Under the pieces are notes generated by a model that ran no database searches, was not told where the DNA came from, and saw only the letters and a program-made list of their open reading frames with translations. Both the position numbers and the translations under genes were made by a program. From an uncultured Pseudoflavonifractor sp. (GTDB taxonomy: Bacteria; Bacillota; Clostridia; Oscillospirales; Oscillospiraceae), in the NCBI RefSeq assembly GCF_944387275.1, contig NZ_CALXEG010000007.1, positions 1 through 64,000 of the forward strand: DNA of 64,000 bases. Reading direction: 5' to 3'. Of this stretch, positions 41,816-50,908 are shown piece after piece (positions within the stretch are counted from its first letter, which is position 1; each line of letters starts with the position of its first letter).

Positions 41816-42107
41816 AACAAAAAAAGCCTTTGTCCCCACATGGGACAAAAGCTTCTGCTTCTGCGATACCACCCAAATTGACGCTTGCGCGTCCGCTCGC
41901 TTCGCGCACCATCATGCGCGCCCGATGGGTAACGGGTGGGAGCCCGTCGGCATCTACTTGGGTTTCCCCGTTCAAGCCGCCCTCCGGAGTCCATTCACGC
42001 GCCCGCCTCAGATCCCGCTCACACTGTCCGGGAATCGCTTTGCATCAGCTGCAACGGCTACTTCTCTCCGTCATAGGTTTCGCTGCTTTATTGCTTTGTT
42101 GTATTGC
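41816..42107 (-). promoter_or_regulatory. T-box riboswitch (tryptophan) controlling trpXYZ
   Basis: The leader has stem I with the GGAGAGAAG bulge, the specifier loop GTGAATGGACTCCGG in which TGG (Trp) lies at 41991-41993, the stem III start AAGTAGATGCCGACGGG, the T-box GGGTGGTATCGC (41863-41874) and a terminator (41824-41836 with 41842-41854, one mismatch) followed by a seven-U run. Uncharged tRNA-Trp should turn on the transporter. This is the evidence for tryptophan as substrate. Confidence 0.92.
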
Positions 42108-42136
42108 ATTATACGCAGGAAGGGGACATTTGTCAA
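42108..42136 (-). promoter_or_regulatory. Promoter of the Trp T-box transcript
   Basis: Perfect TTGACA (42131-42136), 17-bp spacer and perfect TATAAT (42108-42113) on the minus strand. Confidence 0.85.
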
Positions 42137-42170
42137 CCCCCTGTTTCCTCTTTTTTCGCCGGGACACAGC

Positions 42171-42203
42171 AGCGCCCCGGCGGAGGGGTTCCGCCGGGGC
42201 GCT
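42171..42203 (-). terminator. Hairpin after the DMT transporter gene
   Basis: A 14-bp perfect stem (42171-42184 with 42190-42203) lies just after the stop at 42211. There is no immediate U-run, so termination efficiency is uncertain. Confidence 0.5.
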
Positions 42204-42210
42204 GGCCGGA

Positions 42211-43134
42211 TCATTCCGCGTGGACCTTCTCCCCTCTCTCCCGGTGGAGGAAGGAGAACTTGGTCTCCGAGCAGATGACCGCCACAAAGATGAGCACAAA
42301 GCCCAGCACCATCAGGGGCGTGGGCCGCTCGTCGGCAAAGAGGATGGAGAACACCACGCCGAAGGGGGCCTCCAGGGACAACAGCACTGCCGCTGTGGCG
42401 GGGGCGGTGTACTTCTGGCCGATGTTCTGGAACAGCAGGGCCCCGCAGGAGGCGAAGATCACCAGGTAGGCCAGGGAGAGGACCAGGCCGCCGTCCATGG
42501 CCTCCACAGGCAGGACGGGCCGGGTCACCAGCACCCCCAGCCAGGAGAAGACGGCAAAGGAGGCGAACTGGATGGCGGTGAGGAGGAAGATGTCCCGGCC
42601 CTCGGAGAAGCGGGCCACGGCCACGATGTGAGCCGCGAAGAAGAAGCCGCCCACCAGGGTCAGGCCGTCGCCGATGCTGATGGCCGCGGCGTTCTCACCG
42701 GTGACCGACACCAGCCCGATGCCCGCGATGCACAGCACGGCGGCGGCGATGTTGTACCGGTCGGGCCGCTTCCGGGCCACCGCCCAGTACAGGAAGGGCA
42801 CGATGACGCAGTAGACGGCGGTGAGGAAGGCGTTCTTGCCCGGCGTGGTGCCCTCCAGCCCGAAGGTCTGGAAGGCGTAGGCCAGGAAGAGGAAGAAGCC
42901 CATGATGCCGCCGCCGATGAAGTAGTGCCTGTCCACCAGCTTCCACCGCTTCCAGAAGACCAGCGCCAGCACCACGGCGGAGGCCGTGAACCGGATGGCC
43001 AGCAGCCAGAAGGTGGGCAGCACGTCCACGCTGCTCTTCATGACCACGAACGAGCTGCCCCAGATGATGGTGGCCAGGATGATGAGAGGTGTTGACAACC
43101 GGGCCAGCGCCCGGTCTCTGTTCTGTTCCTGCAC
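42211..43134 (-). CDS. DMT superfamily transporter (EamA family)
   Basis: A 307-residue protein with ten transmembrane helices in two EamA repeats. The first begins LIILATIIWGSSFVVMKSS, the second ATAAVLLSLEAPFGVVFSIL, both classic EamA patterns. Such proteins export or import amino acids and metabolites; the substrate is unknown. GTG start at 43134, with AAAGGAG 12 bases upstream. It lies upstream of, but is terminated before, the Trp T-box operon. Confidence 0.9.
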   Translation of the reverse strand: MQEQNRDRALARLSTPLIILATIIWGSSFVVMKSSVDVLPTFWLLAIRFTASAVVLALVFWKRWKLVDRHYFIGGGIMGFFLFLAYAFQTFGLEGTTPGKNAFLTAVYCVIVPFLYWAVARKRPDRYNIAAAVLCIAGIGLVSVTGENAAAISIGDGLTLVGGFFFAAHIVAVARFSEGRDIFLLTAIQFASFAVFSWLGVLVTRPVLPVEAMDGGLVLSLAYLVIFASCGALLFQNIGQKYTAPATAAVLLSLEAPFGVVFSILFADERPTPLMVLGFVLIFVAVICSETKFSFLHRERGEKVHAE

Positions 43135-43193
43135 GGTTGCCCCGCTCCTTTGGTTGTGATAGAATAGTTGGGAATTTCAATTTGGAGGACTCT

Positions 43194-43823
43194 ATGAAAC
43201 TCTTTGATTTTGACGGCACGCTGGTGGACTCCAACGGCGTGTGGGAGGAGATCGACGTCCGCTTTCTCCAGCGCCGGGGGCTGACCCCCACCCGGGAGTA
43301 CTGCGAGACGGTGGGCCACTCCATTTTCCCCATTGCCGCCCAGTTCACCCGGGAGTACTACCACCTGGACCTGGAGCCCCAGGCCATCATGGACGAGTGG
43401 CTCTCCATGGCCCGGGACGCCTATGAGCACCAGGTGCCCCTGAAGCCGGGGGCGGCGGAGTACCTGGTGCAGTGCGCCGCCCAGGGGACGCCCATGGCCC
43501 TCTTCACCGCCTGCGTGCCCGAGCTGTGCCGGGCGGCCCTGGAGCGCCACGGCCTGAAGCAATACTTTTCCCGGGTAATCTACGTCCAGGAGATGGGCCT
43601 GGAGAAGCGCAACCCCAAATCCTTCCAGCTGGCCCTGGAGCAGCTGGGGGTGCCGGCCAGCGCCTGCACCATGTACGAGGACTCCCCCGGCGCCTGCGAG
43701 GCGGCCAAGGCCGCCGGCCTGACGGTGGTGGGGGTGTACGACCGCTTCTATGCCGCCCACGAGGAGAAAATGCGCCGGCTCTGTGACTGTTATGTTTATA
43801 GCTTTACAGAGCTTCTGGCCTGA
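43194..43823 (+). CDS. HAD superfamily hydrolase (subfamily IA)
   Basis: A 209-residue phosphatase-like protein. Motif I FDFDGTLVDSNG at residues 4-15, motif II MALFTACVP, motif III lysine in EKRNPKSFQ, motif IV MYEDSPGACEAAKAAG. The cap is a helical insert after motif I, as in phosphoglycolate phosphatase and beta-phosphoglucomutase relatives. ATG follows GGAGGACTCT. The substrate cannot be deduced. Confidence 0.9.
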   Translation: MKLFDFDGTLVDSNGVWEEIDVRFLQRRGLTPTREYCETVGHSIFPIAAQFTREYYHLDLEPQAIMDEWLSMARDAYEHQVPLKPGAAEYLVQCAAQGTPMALFTACVPELCRAALERHGLKQYFSRVIYVQEMGLEKRNPKSFQLALEQLGVPASACTMYEDSPGACEAAKAAGLTVVGVYDRFYAAHEEKMRRLCDCYVYSFTELLA

Positions 43824-43858
43824 TTTCCGTGCTGTCCGTTGTGTCCCAGCCGCTGTAT

Positions 43859-43893
43859 GGCGCACATCCTTTACATAGGGTGTGCGCCGTTTT
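43859..43893 (+). terminator. Terminator of the HAD gene
   Basis: A 12-bp stem (43859-43870 with 43877-43888, one G-U) is followed by TTTTCCTTTTT. Confidence 0.8.
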
Positions 43894-43909
43894 CCTTTTT
43901 CTGAGCCGC

Positions 43910-46363
43910 TTACAGCTTGGTCATATGCTGGGCCGCCGACTTGAGCATCAGCTTTTTGGTGCCCACGTTGTCAAAGGCGATCTCGATGAGGGCGTCGCCG
44001 CCCATGGGCATCAGGTTGACCACCATGCCCTTGCCGAAGGCCTTGTGCTGGACCATGTCGCCCTTGTGGAAATCGGCCGGTTTGGCGGCGGAAGCGGCTC
44101 CGCCGATCTTGGGCTCCACCGCCGTGCCCTTGGGGTAGGTGGTGTAGCCGCCGCCCAGGGAGTACCCCCGCTCGGCGGGCTTGCGCCATGCGGGCGCCTT
44201 CTTCTTGGGGGACTCTCCGTCCTGGTGCTCCTCGGTCCGCTCGCTGCGGGGCAGACGGCCCGACTTCTCCACGTACTCCTCCGGGATCTCGCCCAGGAAG
44301 CGGGAGGGCCGGTTGTTGTTGGTGCGGCCGAAGAGCATGCGCTGGGAGGCGCAGGTCATGTACAGCTTCTCCTTGGCCCGGGTCATGGCCACGTAGCACA
44401 GGCGGCGCTCCTCCTCCATCTCCTCCGGCTCGCCGATGGCCCGGATGCCGGGGAAGATGCCCTCTTCCACGCCCACCACAAAGACCACCGGGAACTCCAG
44501 GCCCTTGGCCGAGTGCATGGTCATCATGACCACGCAGTCCTCCTCGGAGTCGTGGCTGTCCAGGTCGGTGTACAGGGCGATCTCGTCCAGGAAGCCGGAC
44601 AGGCTGGGCTCGTCGGCGTTCTCCAGATAGCCGTTAATGGAGGTCAGCAGCTCCTGCACGTTCTCCAGCCGGGTGCGGTCCTCAATGGTGTTCTTCTGCT
44701 CCAGCATGACGGCGTACCCGGTGCGGGCCACCAGCTCCTCATAGAAGGCGGGCAGCTCCATCTCGCCGGACAGCTTGCGCAGCTCGGCCATCATGTCGGT
44801 GAAAGCGGCCAGCTTGGCCGCCGCCTTCTGGAGCTCCGGATAGGCCTGGGCGTTGGAGATGACCTCCCACAGGGAGCACCCCTCCTGGGCGGCGATGTTC
44901 TGGGCCCGGTCGATGGTGGTGGCGCCGATGCCCCGGGGCGGGTTGTTGATGATGCGCTGGAGGCGCAGGTCGTCGCCGGGGTTGTTGATGACGCACAGGT
45001 AGGCCAGCATATCCTTGACCTCGGCCCGGTCAAAGAAGCGGATGCCGCCGATGATGCGGTAGGGCACGCCGTTGCGCTTGAAGGCCTGCTCGATCTGGTT
45101 GGACTGGGCGTTCATCCGGTAGAGCACGGCGTGGTCCTTCCAGTGCCGCCCGGAGGAGTAGCTGCCCAGGATCTGGGCCGCCACATACTGGGCCTCGTCG
45201 TGCTCGTTCATGGCGGTGTAGCACTGGACCTTGTCCCCCTCGCCGTGGTCGGTCCACAGCTCCTTGCCCTTGCGGCCCTGGTTGTTGCGGATGACCGCGT
45301 TGGAGGCCTCCAGGATGTTCTTGGTGGAGCGGTAGTTCTGCTCCAGGCGGATGACCCGGGCGCCCTTGTACTGCTTCTCAAAGGAGAGGATGTTCTCAAT
45401 GGTGGCGCCCCGGAAGCGGTAGATGGATTGGTCGTCGTCGCCTACCACGCAGATGTTCTCGTACCCGCCCGCCAGGGTGGCGGAGAGCTGGTACTGGAGG
45501 TTGTTGGTGTCCTGGTACTCGTCGATGAGCACATAGCGGAACTTCCGCTGGTAGTACTCCCGCACCTCGTCAAACTCCTTGAGCAGACGGACGGTGTGGA
45601 GGATGATGTCGTCAAAGTCCAGGGCGTTGGCGTCCCGCAGCCGCTTCTCGTACTCCACATACACCTTGGCGATCTTGATGAGGCGGTAGTCCCCCGCCTT
45701 CTCGCACTCGGCCAGGTAGTCCGCCCCCAGCTTCATGGCGTCCTTGGCCCGGGAGATGTACCCGGCGATGCTCTTGGCGGGGAAGGCCTTGTCGTCCAGG
45801 TTGAAGTCCTTGATGATGTCCTTGATGACCCGCTCGGCGTCGGCGGTGTCGTAGATGGTGAAGGACTTGGAGAGGCCCAGCCGGTCGATGTCCCGCCGCA
45901 GGATGCGCACGCAGGCGGAGTGGAAGGTGGAGGCCCAGATGTCGTTGGCCGCGGGGCCCAGCATCCGCTCCAGCCGCTCCTTCAGCTCCCCAGCGGCCTT
46001 GTTGGTGAAGGTGATGGCGATGATGGACCAGGGCACCGCCGGGTCCACCCGGCACAGCCGCTCCTGCTCCGCCTTCTTCTCCGGGTCGGGATGGGCCGCG
46101 TAGTCCTCCAGGAAGGCCAGGTCCTCCCCGGTGACCCACTCGGGCACCTCGTCGCAGTCGGAGCCCCGGCCGTACTTCATCAGGTTGGCGATGCGGTGGA
46201 TGAGCACGGTGGTCTTGCCGCTGCCCGCGCCTGCCAGCAGCAGCAGGGGGCCCTCGGTGGCCAGCACGGCCTTGCGCTGCTCCGGATTCAGATTCTGATA
46301 GTCCAGCTCGATCGCGGCTCTGCGGGCCTTGCAGAACCGCAGTTCTTCTTCTCGATTCAGCAT
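43910..46363 (-). CDS. pcrA: ATP-dependent DNA helicase PcrA (UvrD family)
   Basis: An 817-residue superfamily 1A helicase for repair and replication restart. NLNPEQRKAVLATEG (Q motif), LAGAGSGKTTVLIHR (Walker A), VLIDEYQDTN (motif II), VGDDDQSIYRFRGA (motif III), LEQNYRSTKNILEA (IV), VMMTMHSAKGLEFPVVFV (V) and EERRLCYVAMTRAK (VI) are all present. The last ~130 residues form the basic, Gly/Lys-rich PcrA tail ending in a Tudor-like GDMVQHKAFGKGMVV. ATG at 46363 lies six bases after GAGGAG; a start at 46396 is less likely. Confidence 0.96.
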   Translation of the reverse strand: MLNREEELRFCKARRAAIELDYQNLNPEQRKAVLATEGPLLLLAGAGSGKTTVLIHRIANLMKYGRGSDCDEVPEWVTGEDLAFLEDYAAHPDPEKKAEQERLCRVDPAVPWSIIAITFTNKAAGELKERLERMLGPAANDIWASTFHSACVRILRRDIDRLGLSKSFTIYDTADAERVIKDIIKDFNLDDKAFPAKSIAGYISRAKDAMKLGADYLAECEKAGDYRLIKIAKVYVEYEKRLRDANALDFDDIILHTVRLLKEFDEVREYYQRKFRYVLIDEYQDTNNLQYQLSATLAGGYENICVVGDDDQSIYRFRGATIENILSFEKQYKGARVIRLEQNYRSTKNILEASNAVIRNNQGRKGKELWTDHGEGDKVQCYTAMNEHDEAQYVAAQILGSYSSGRHWKDHAVLYRMNAQSNQIEQAFKRNGVPYRIIGGIRFFDRAEVKDMLAYLCVINNPGDDLRLQRIINNPPRGIGATTIDRAQNIAAQEGCSLWEVISNAQAYPELQKAAAKLAAFTDMMAELRKLSGEMELPAFYEELVARTGYAVMLEQKNTIEDRTRLENVQELLTSINGYLENADEPSLSGFLDEIALYTDLDSHDSEEDCVVMMTMHSAKGLEFPVVFVVGVEEGIFPGIRAIGEPEEMEEERRLCYVAMTRAKEKLYMTCASQRMLFGRTNNNRPSRFLGEIPEEYVEKSGRLPRSERTEEHQDGESPKKKAPAWRKPAERGYSLGGGYTTYPKGTAVEPKIGGAASAAKPADFHKGDMVQHKAFGKGMVVNLMPMGGDALIEIAFDNVGTKKLMLKSAAQHMTKL

Positions 46364-46483
46364 GTTCTTCTCCTCGGCAATACGGAAGCCGTCCACACCG
46401 TGGACGGCTTCCGCAGTTTTGTGTGTTCTATTTTATCGGAAAATGCCGGTCAGGTCAAGGCGTGACGGCGCTCTTTTTTCGCA

Positions 46484-47712
46484 CTACTCCCATGCATCCA
46501 GGCCCCATGTGCCGTCGTCCAGCTCGCTGATCTTCAGCAGATCGGGCTCCGCCGCTCCCTCCTCCCCGATCTGGTAGTAACCCAGGATATGGGAGGTCCG
46601 GCGGCCCACGTTGTCCTCGCTGAACAGCACGATGGCCAGGGCGTCCCCCGCCTGGGCGGACACGTCTCCCAGGGGTACATTGACATAGGTGGACAGGCTC
46701 CAGTTGGGCTCCACCACTATCCCGCCTTCCTGCGTATCCACCGGTATGGTCTTCACCAGCTTCTCCCCCACGAGCACGCCCACCTCCAGCCGGACCACCT
46801 CCGGCCTGGTGCCCACGTTGTAGGATCGCTGCAGTCCACGGTCACCTCCGCCATCACCGACGCGTCTTCAGTCAGGCCGTTCTCCGACAGGCTGCCGCTG
46901 GTTACCGTGCCGCCCAGGCCCACGGAGTAGCGCTCCGCCAGCCTCATGTCGGTATAGAGCTGCTGGGTGCGGCTCACGCCTGCGGTGTCTGCCACCAGAT
47001 AGATCTGGATATCGTCGCTGAGGGGGCAAATCAATTGGGCGGTAAAGACCTGCTCCTCTCTCGCTCCGGTGACTGTGACCTGCTCCCCGTCGCTGCGGGC
47101 CAGGAAGGACACGGTCGTATCCTCCCCCACCTCCTTCATGGTGACGGCGATGTCATAGGCGGCGGTATCGGCCGCCAGATCCACCGCCGACAGGATGCAG
47201 CTCCAGTCGGTGACCAGGCTGCTCTCCGCCTCCAGGGTGGCGGTGAACTTCTCCCCCACGCCGGAGACGATCTTCCACTCCAGTTCCTCCATCTCCCGGC
47301 TCATGCCCGACATCCGCCGCTCCAGCTGGGTGAGCCAGTTCCATGCCGGCAGCACCACCAGCGCCAGCACCAGAATGCCGCCCAGAATCAGCGGGCCGGG
47401 CCGGATGCGCCGCTTCCGCTGCTCCAGGTAGCGGGTCACCACCGCCTCCACCATGGCCAGCTGCTCCTCGCTGAGCTGTTCGCCGCCGGTGCGCTCCGCC
47501 CCATCCCCCAGGGTCTCCTCCACCTCCAGCAGGCCGGCCAGGGAGATGCCGAAGACCCGGCTCATGGCGATGCAGTTGTTCACGTCGGGCACGGTCTTGT
47601 CCGCCTCCCACTTGCTGACGGCCTGGCGGGACACCCCCACCAGCTCTCCCAGCCCCTCCTGTGAGAGGCCCTTCTCTTTTCTCAGGGCGGCGATCCGCTG
47701 TCCCAGTGTCAT
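46484..47712 (-). pseudogene. XRE-family membrane-bound regulator, apparently frameshifted
   Basis: Two overlapping frames make one protein of about 409 residues. The first (47712 to about 46830) has a helix-turn-helix (residues 1-60: LGQRIAALRKEKGLSQEGLGE, GVSRQAVSKWE), a transmembrane helix near 106-125 and a long extracytoplasmic part. After VTVDCS near 46830 the frame continues into a Trp/Arg-rich tail (stop at 46753), while the -1 frame continues smoothly as RSYNVGTRPEVVRLEVGV to 46484. A one-base loss around 46826-46836 explains this. It may be a real mutation, a sequencing error or, less likely, programmed. Confidence 0.7.
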
Positions 47713-48009
47713 GGTCCGCTCCCTCCTTCCGCCTCCAGCATACCCGGTTTTCTTCCCCGCCGTCCACCAAATATGCCTTCCCTTTTGTCAACCGGAGCTT
47801 CCATCCGGTGTTTTTCGCCGGAATTTCCGCTTCCAGCATACCACACCCGGCCTGCGGGCGCCATTCTTTTCTCCTGCTTGTGTTTTTGCTCCAAAGCATG
47901 TATACTATTAGAGCTGACTTTTGCACTTTAAAGAGCATTCGTCTCCGCCGGGCGCGGCAGGCCAACCGAGATGCCTGTCCGGCGGCATATCTGTCTGGAG
48001 GTACTACGC

Positions 48010-49335
48010 ATGGCGCATCACCATTCCGCTCACAGCGGAACATTCCGCAGCTCCGCCGGCTTCATCCTCGCGGCGGTGGGCTCCGCCGTGGGCATGGGCA
48101 ACATCTGGCTCTTCCCCTACCGGGTGGGCCAGTACGGCGGCGGCGCGTTTCTCATCCCCTACTTCATCTTTGTGGCCCTGTTCAGCTACGCCGGACTCTC
48201 CGGCGAGTTCGCCCTGGGCCGTCTCACCGGCACGGGCACGATGGGCTCCTTCGACTACGCCCTCAAGACCCGGGGCAGGCGGGGCGGAAAGATCATCGGC
48301 ATCATGCCCCTGCTGGGGGTGCTGGGCATCGCCATCGGCTACTCGGTGGTGGTGGGCTGGGTGCTGCGGTACATCGCCGGGTCGGTGACCGGCTCCGTCC
48401 TGGCCGGGGACTCCGCCGCCTTCTTCGACACCCTGGCGGTGGACTTCGGCTCGGTGCCCTGGCACCTGATCGCCGTGGCCCTGACGGTGCTCATCCTGGT
48501 TCTGGGCGTCTCCGCCGGCATCGAGAAGATCAGCAAGTTCATGATGCCCGCATTCTTTGTCCTGTTCCTGGTCATCGCCGTGCGGGTGGCCTTCCTCCCC
48601 GGCGCGGTGGACGGCTACCTCTACCTGCTCAAGCCGGACTGGACCTATCTGCTCGACCCGGAGACCTGGATCATGGCCATGGGACAGGCCTTCTTCTCCC
48701 TGTCCATCAACGGCGCGGGCATGCTCATCTACGGCAGCTACATGAAGAAGTCGGAGGACATCATCCACCACTCGGTGGTCACTGCCCTGCTGGACACCCT
48801 GGCCGCCCTGCTGGCCGGCTTTGCCATCATCCCGGCGGTGTTCGCCTTCGGCATTGAGCCCGCCTCCGGCCCCTCCCTCATGTTCGTCACCCTGCCCAAG
48901 GTGTTCCAGCTGATGCCCGGCGGACAGCTCTTCGCCCTGCTGTTCTTTGTGTCCGTGTTCTTCGCCGGCATCACCTCCCTGATGAACATGCTGGAGGCCT
49001 GCGGTGCCGCCCTGGAGTCCAACCTGAAGCTGCCCCGGTGGCTGTCCACCACCATTGTAGGCGTGGTGGTGTTCGGCGTGTCCGTGTTCCTGGAGTCCCT
49101 GTCCGGCATGGGCAGCTGGCTGGACCTCATCACCATCTATGTGGCCCCCTTCGGCGCGGTGCTGGCGGCGGTGTTCATCTACTGGGTGCTGGGTCTGGAC
49201 CCCATCAAGAAGGAGCTCATGCTGGGCCGGGACAAGCCCATCGGCAAGGCCTTCGACTTCATCGCAAAATACGTCTACGTCATCCTCTCCGGCGCCGTGG
49301 TCATCTTCGGCATCATTTACGGCGGCATCGGCTGA
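48010..49335 (+). CDS. Sodium-dependent neurotransmitter-type symporter (NSS/SNF family)
   Basis: A 441-residue transporter with about 11-12 helices. The hallmark first helix AAVGSAVGMGNIWLFPYRVGQ with the GGGAFLIPY continuation is intact; bacterial NSS members (LeuT, MhsT, TnaT) take up amino acids with sodium. ATG at 48010 is eight bases after GGAGG. A candidate promoter with TATACT lies at 47901-47906. The gene stands alone with a strong terminator. Amino-acid substrate not predictable. Confidence 0.92.
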   Translation: MAHHHSAHSGTFRSSAGFILAAVGSAVGMGNIWLFPYRVGQYGGGAFLIPYFIFVALFSYAGLSGEFALGRLTGTGTMGSFDYALKTRGRRGGKIIGIMPLLGVLGIAIGYSVVVGWVLRYIAGSVTGSVLAGDSAAFFDTLAVDFGSVPWHLIAVALTVLILVLGVSAGIEKISKFMMPAFFVLFLVIAVRVAFLPGAVDGYLYLLKPDWTYLLDPETWIMAMGQAFFSLSINGAGMLIYGSYMKKSEDIIHHSVVTALLDTLAALLAGFAIIPAVFAFGIEPASGPSLMFVTLPKVFQLMPGGQLFALLFFVSVFFAGITSLMNMLEACGAALESNLKLPRWLSTTIVGVVVFGVSVFLESLSGMGSWLDLITIYVAPFGAVLAAVFIYWVLGLDPIKKELMLGRDKPIGKAFDFIAKYVYVILSGAVVIFGIIYGGIG

Positions 49336-49341
49336 CAACCA

Positions 49342-49380
49342 AAAACGCGCCCCGCGGGAAGTTCCCGCGGGGCGCGTTTT
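49342..49380. terminator. Bidirectional terminator between NSS and aldehyde dehydrogenase genes
   Basis: A near-perfect 17-19-bp stem (49342-49360 with 49362-49380) begins with an A-run and ends with a T-run, placed between convergent genes. Confidence 0.88.
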
Positions 49381-49394
49381 GTATGTTCTGATAC

Positions 49395-50837
49395 TCAGAA
49401 GGGCATCTTCTTGGGTTCCACCTGCATGGTCAGCCACTTGAGCTCGGTGAAGTCCTCCATGGAGTACCGGCCGCCCTCCCGGCCGAAGCCGCTGAACTTC
49501 ACGCCGCCGGAGGGGGCGGTGGTGCCGCTGAGGAAGGTGGTGTCGTTGATATGTACCATGCCCGCCTCCATCCGCAGCCCCAGGGACCAGGCCAGCTCCA
49601 GGTTGTGGGTCAGCAGGGCGGCGGACAGGCCGTACTCGTTGTCGTTGCACAGCGCCAGGGCCTCCTCCGGGTCCCCCGCCCGCACCACCGACGTCACCGG
49701 GCCGAAGCTCTCCTCGTGGAAGATCCGCATCTCGGGGGTCACGCCGGCGAGCACCGTGGGCCAGTACCAGGGGCCCTCATGGCGGCCGCCGGTGAGCAGC
49801 TTTGCCCCCTTGGACAGGGCGTCCTCGATCTGCCCGTCGATGAATTTCCACTTCTCCGGCTGGATCAGGGGGCCGATGATGGTGTCCTCCTCCCTGGGGT
49901 CGCCCACCTTCAGGCCCTCGGCCCGGCGGACCAGGGCGTCGCAGAAGGGCTCATACCCCTCCCCTTCCACGATGATGCGGGAGGTGGCCATGCACACCTG
50001 TCCCTGGTGGCAGAAGGCACCGTAGGCGGCGATGTCCGCCGCCTGGACCGGGTCGAAGTCCCTCAGGACGATGAGGGGATTCTTGCCGCCCAGCTCCATG
50101 GCCACCTTCTTCAGGTCCCGGGCGGCCCGGACGGCGATGGACCGCCCCACCGCGCTGGAGCCGGTGAAGGTGACCATCCGAACCCTGGGGTCGTCCACCA
50201 GCAGGTCGCCGATGACCTCGCTGCGGCCGGGCACCACGTTGAGCACGCCGGCGGGCAGGCCTGCCGCGTCAAAGACCTCCGCGATGGCCAGGCCGGTGGC
50301 CGGGGTGATGGGGGACGGCTTGAGGATAAAGGTGTCCCCGGCGGCCAGGGCGTAGGCCAGCTTTTTGATGGCCAGAATCATGGGGTAGTTGAAGGGAGTG
50401 ATGCCCAGCACCACGCCCAGGGGCGACCGGACGGCCATGGACATCTGCCCCGGCCCACCCGGCTGGAGCACCTCGCCGTGGAGCCGGCGGCACTCCCCCG
50501 CCGCCACCCGCAGGATGCCCGCGCTGCCCATGACCTCCCCCCGGGCCTTGTACCGGGCCGAGCCGCTCTCGGCGATCATCAGGTCGGTCAGCTCGGCGGC
50601 CCGGGCCTCCATCTCATCGGCGGCCCGGAGCAGCAGCCGCTCCCGGACGTCGGGGGCTGTGGCGGCCCACTTGCCCCGGGCTGCGTAAGCCGCCGCCAGG
50701 GCCCTCTCCGCGTCCTGACGGCCGCCCATGTGGACCATGGCCATCACCGACCCGTCGGCCGGGTTCCGGTCCTCCATCACCTCGCCGTCGGTCTGGGGCA
50801 CCCAGGCCCCGTCGATATAGAGCAGGTATTCTCTCAT
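49395..50837 (-). CDS. NAD(P)-dependent aldehyde dehydrogenase
   Basis: A 480-residue ALDH. The general-base Glu is in KKVAMELGGKNPLIV and the catalytic Cys in FCHQGQVCMATSR; the nucleotide fold shows VTFTGSSAVGRSI. The N-terminus MREYLLYIDGAWVPQTDG and the overall pattern are closest to benzaldehyde/vanillin-type and related ALDHs, but substrate is not certain. The start at 50837 has GGGGAG upstream; the much longer open frame is an artefact. Confidence 0.93.
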   Translation of the reverse strand: MREYLLYIDGAWVPQTDGEVMEDRNPADGSVMAMVHMGGRQDAERALAAAYAARGKWAATAPDVRERLLLRAADEMEARAAELTDLMIAESGSARYKARGEVMGSAGILRVAAGECRRLHGEVLQPGGPGQMSMAVRSPLGVVLGITPFNYPMILAIKKLAYALAAGDTFILKPSPITPATGLAIAEVFDAAGLPAGVLNVVPGRSEVIGDLLVDDPRVRMVTFTGSSAVGRSIAVRAARDLKKVAMELGGKNPLIVLRDFDPVQAADIAAYGAFCHQGQVCMATSRIIVEGEGYEPFCDALVRRAEGLKVGDPREEDTIIGPLIQPEKWKFIDGQIEDALSKGAKLLTGGRHEGPWYWPTVLAGVTPEMRIFHEESFGPVTSVVRAGDPEEALALCNDNEYGLSAALLTHNLELAWSLGLRMEAGMVHINDTTFLSGTTAPSGGVKFSGFGREGGRYSMEDFTELKWLTMQVEPKKMPF

Positions 50838-50908
50838 CGTCTCTCCCCTTCCCGGCATAAGCGCCGTACATTGTGTTATGACCAGCGGGCCGCCGCCCGC
50901 ACAGGTTA

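Noticed and set aside
46383..46413. Operator for pcrA
   Set aside because: A 14-bp perfect stem with a 3-nt loop lies after the frameshifted regulator gene and ahead of pcrA; without a U-run it is unclear, but hairpin geometry fits an RNA element better than a protein dyad. Not called.
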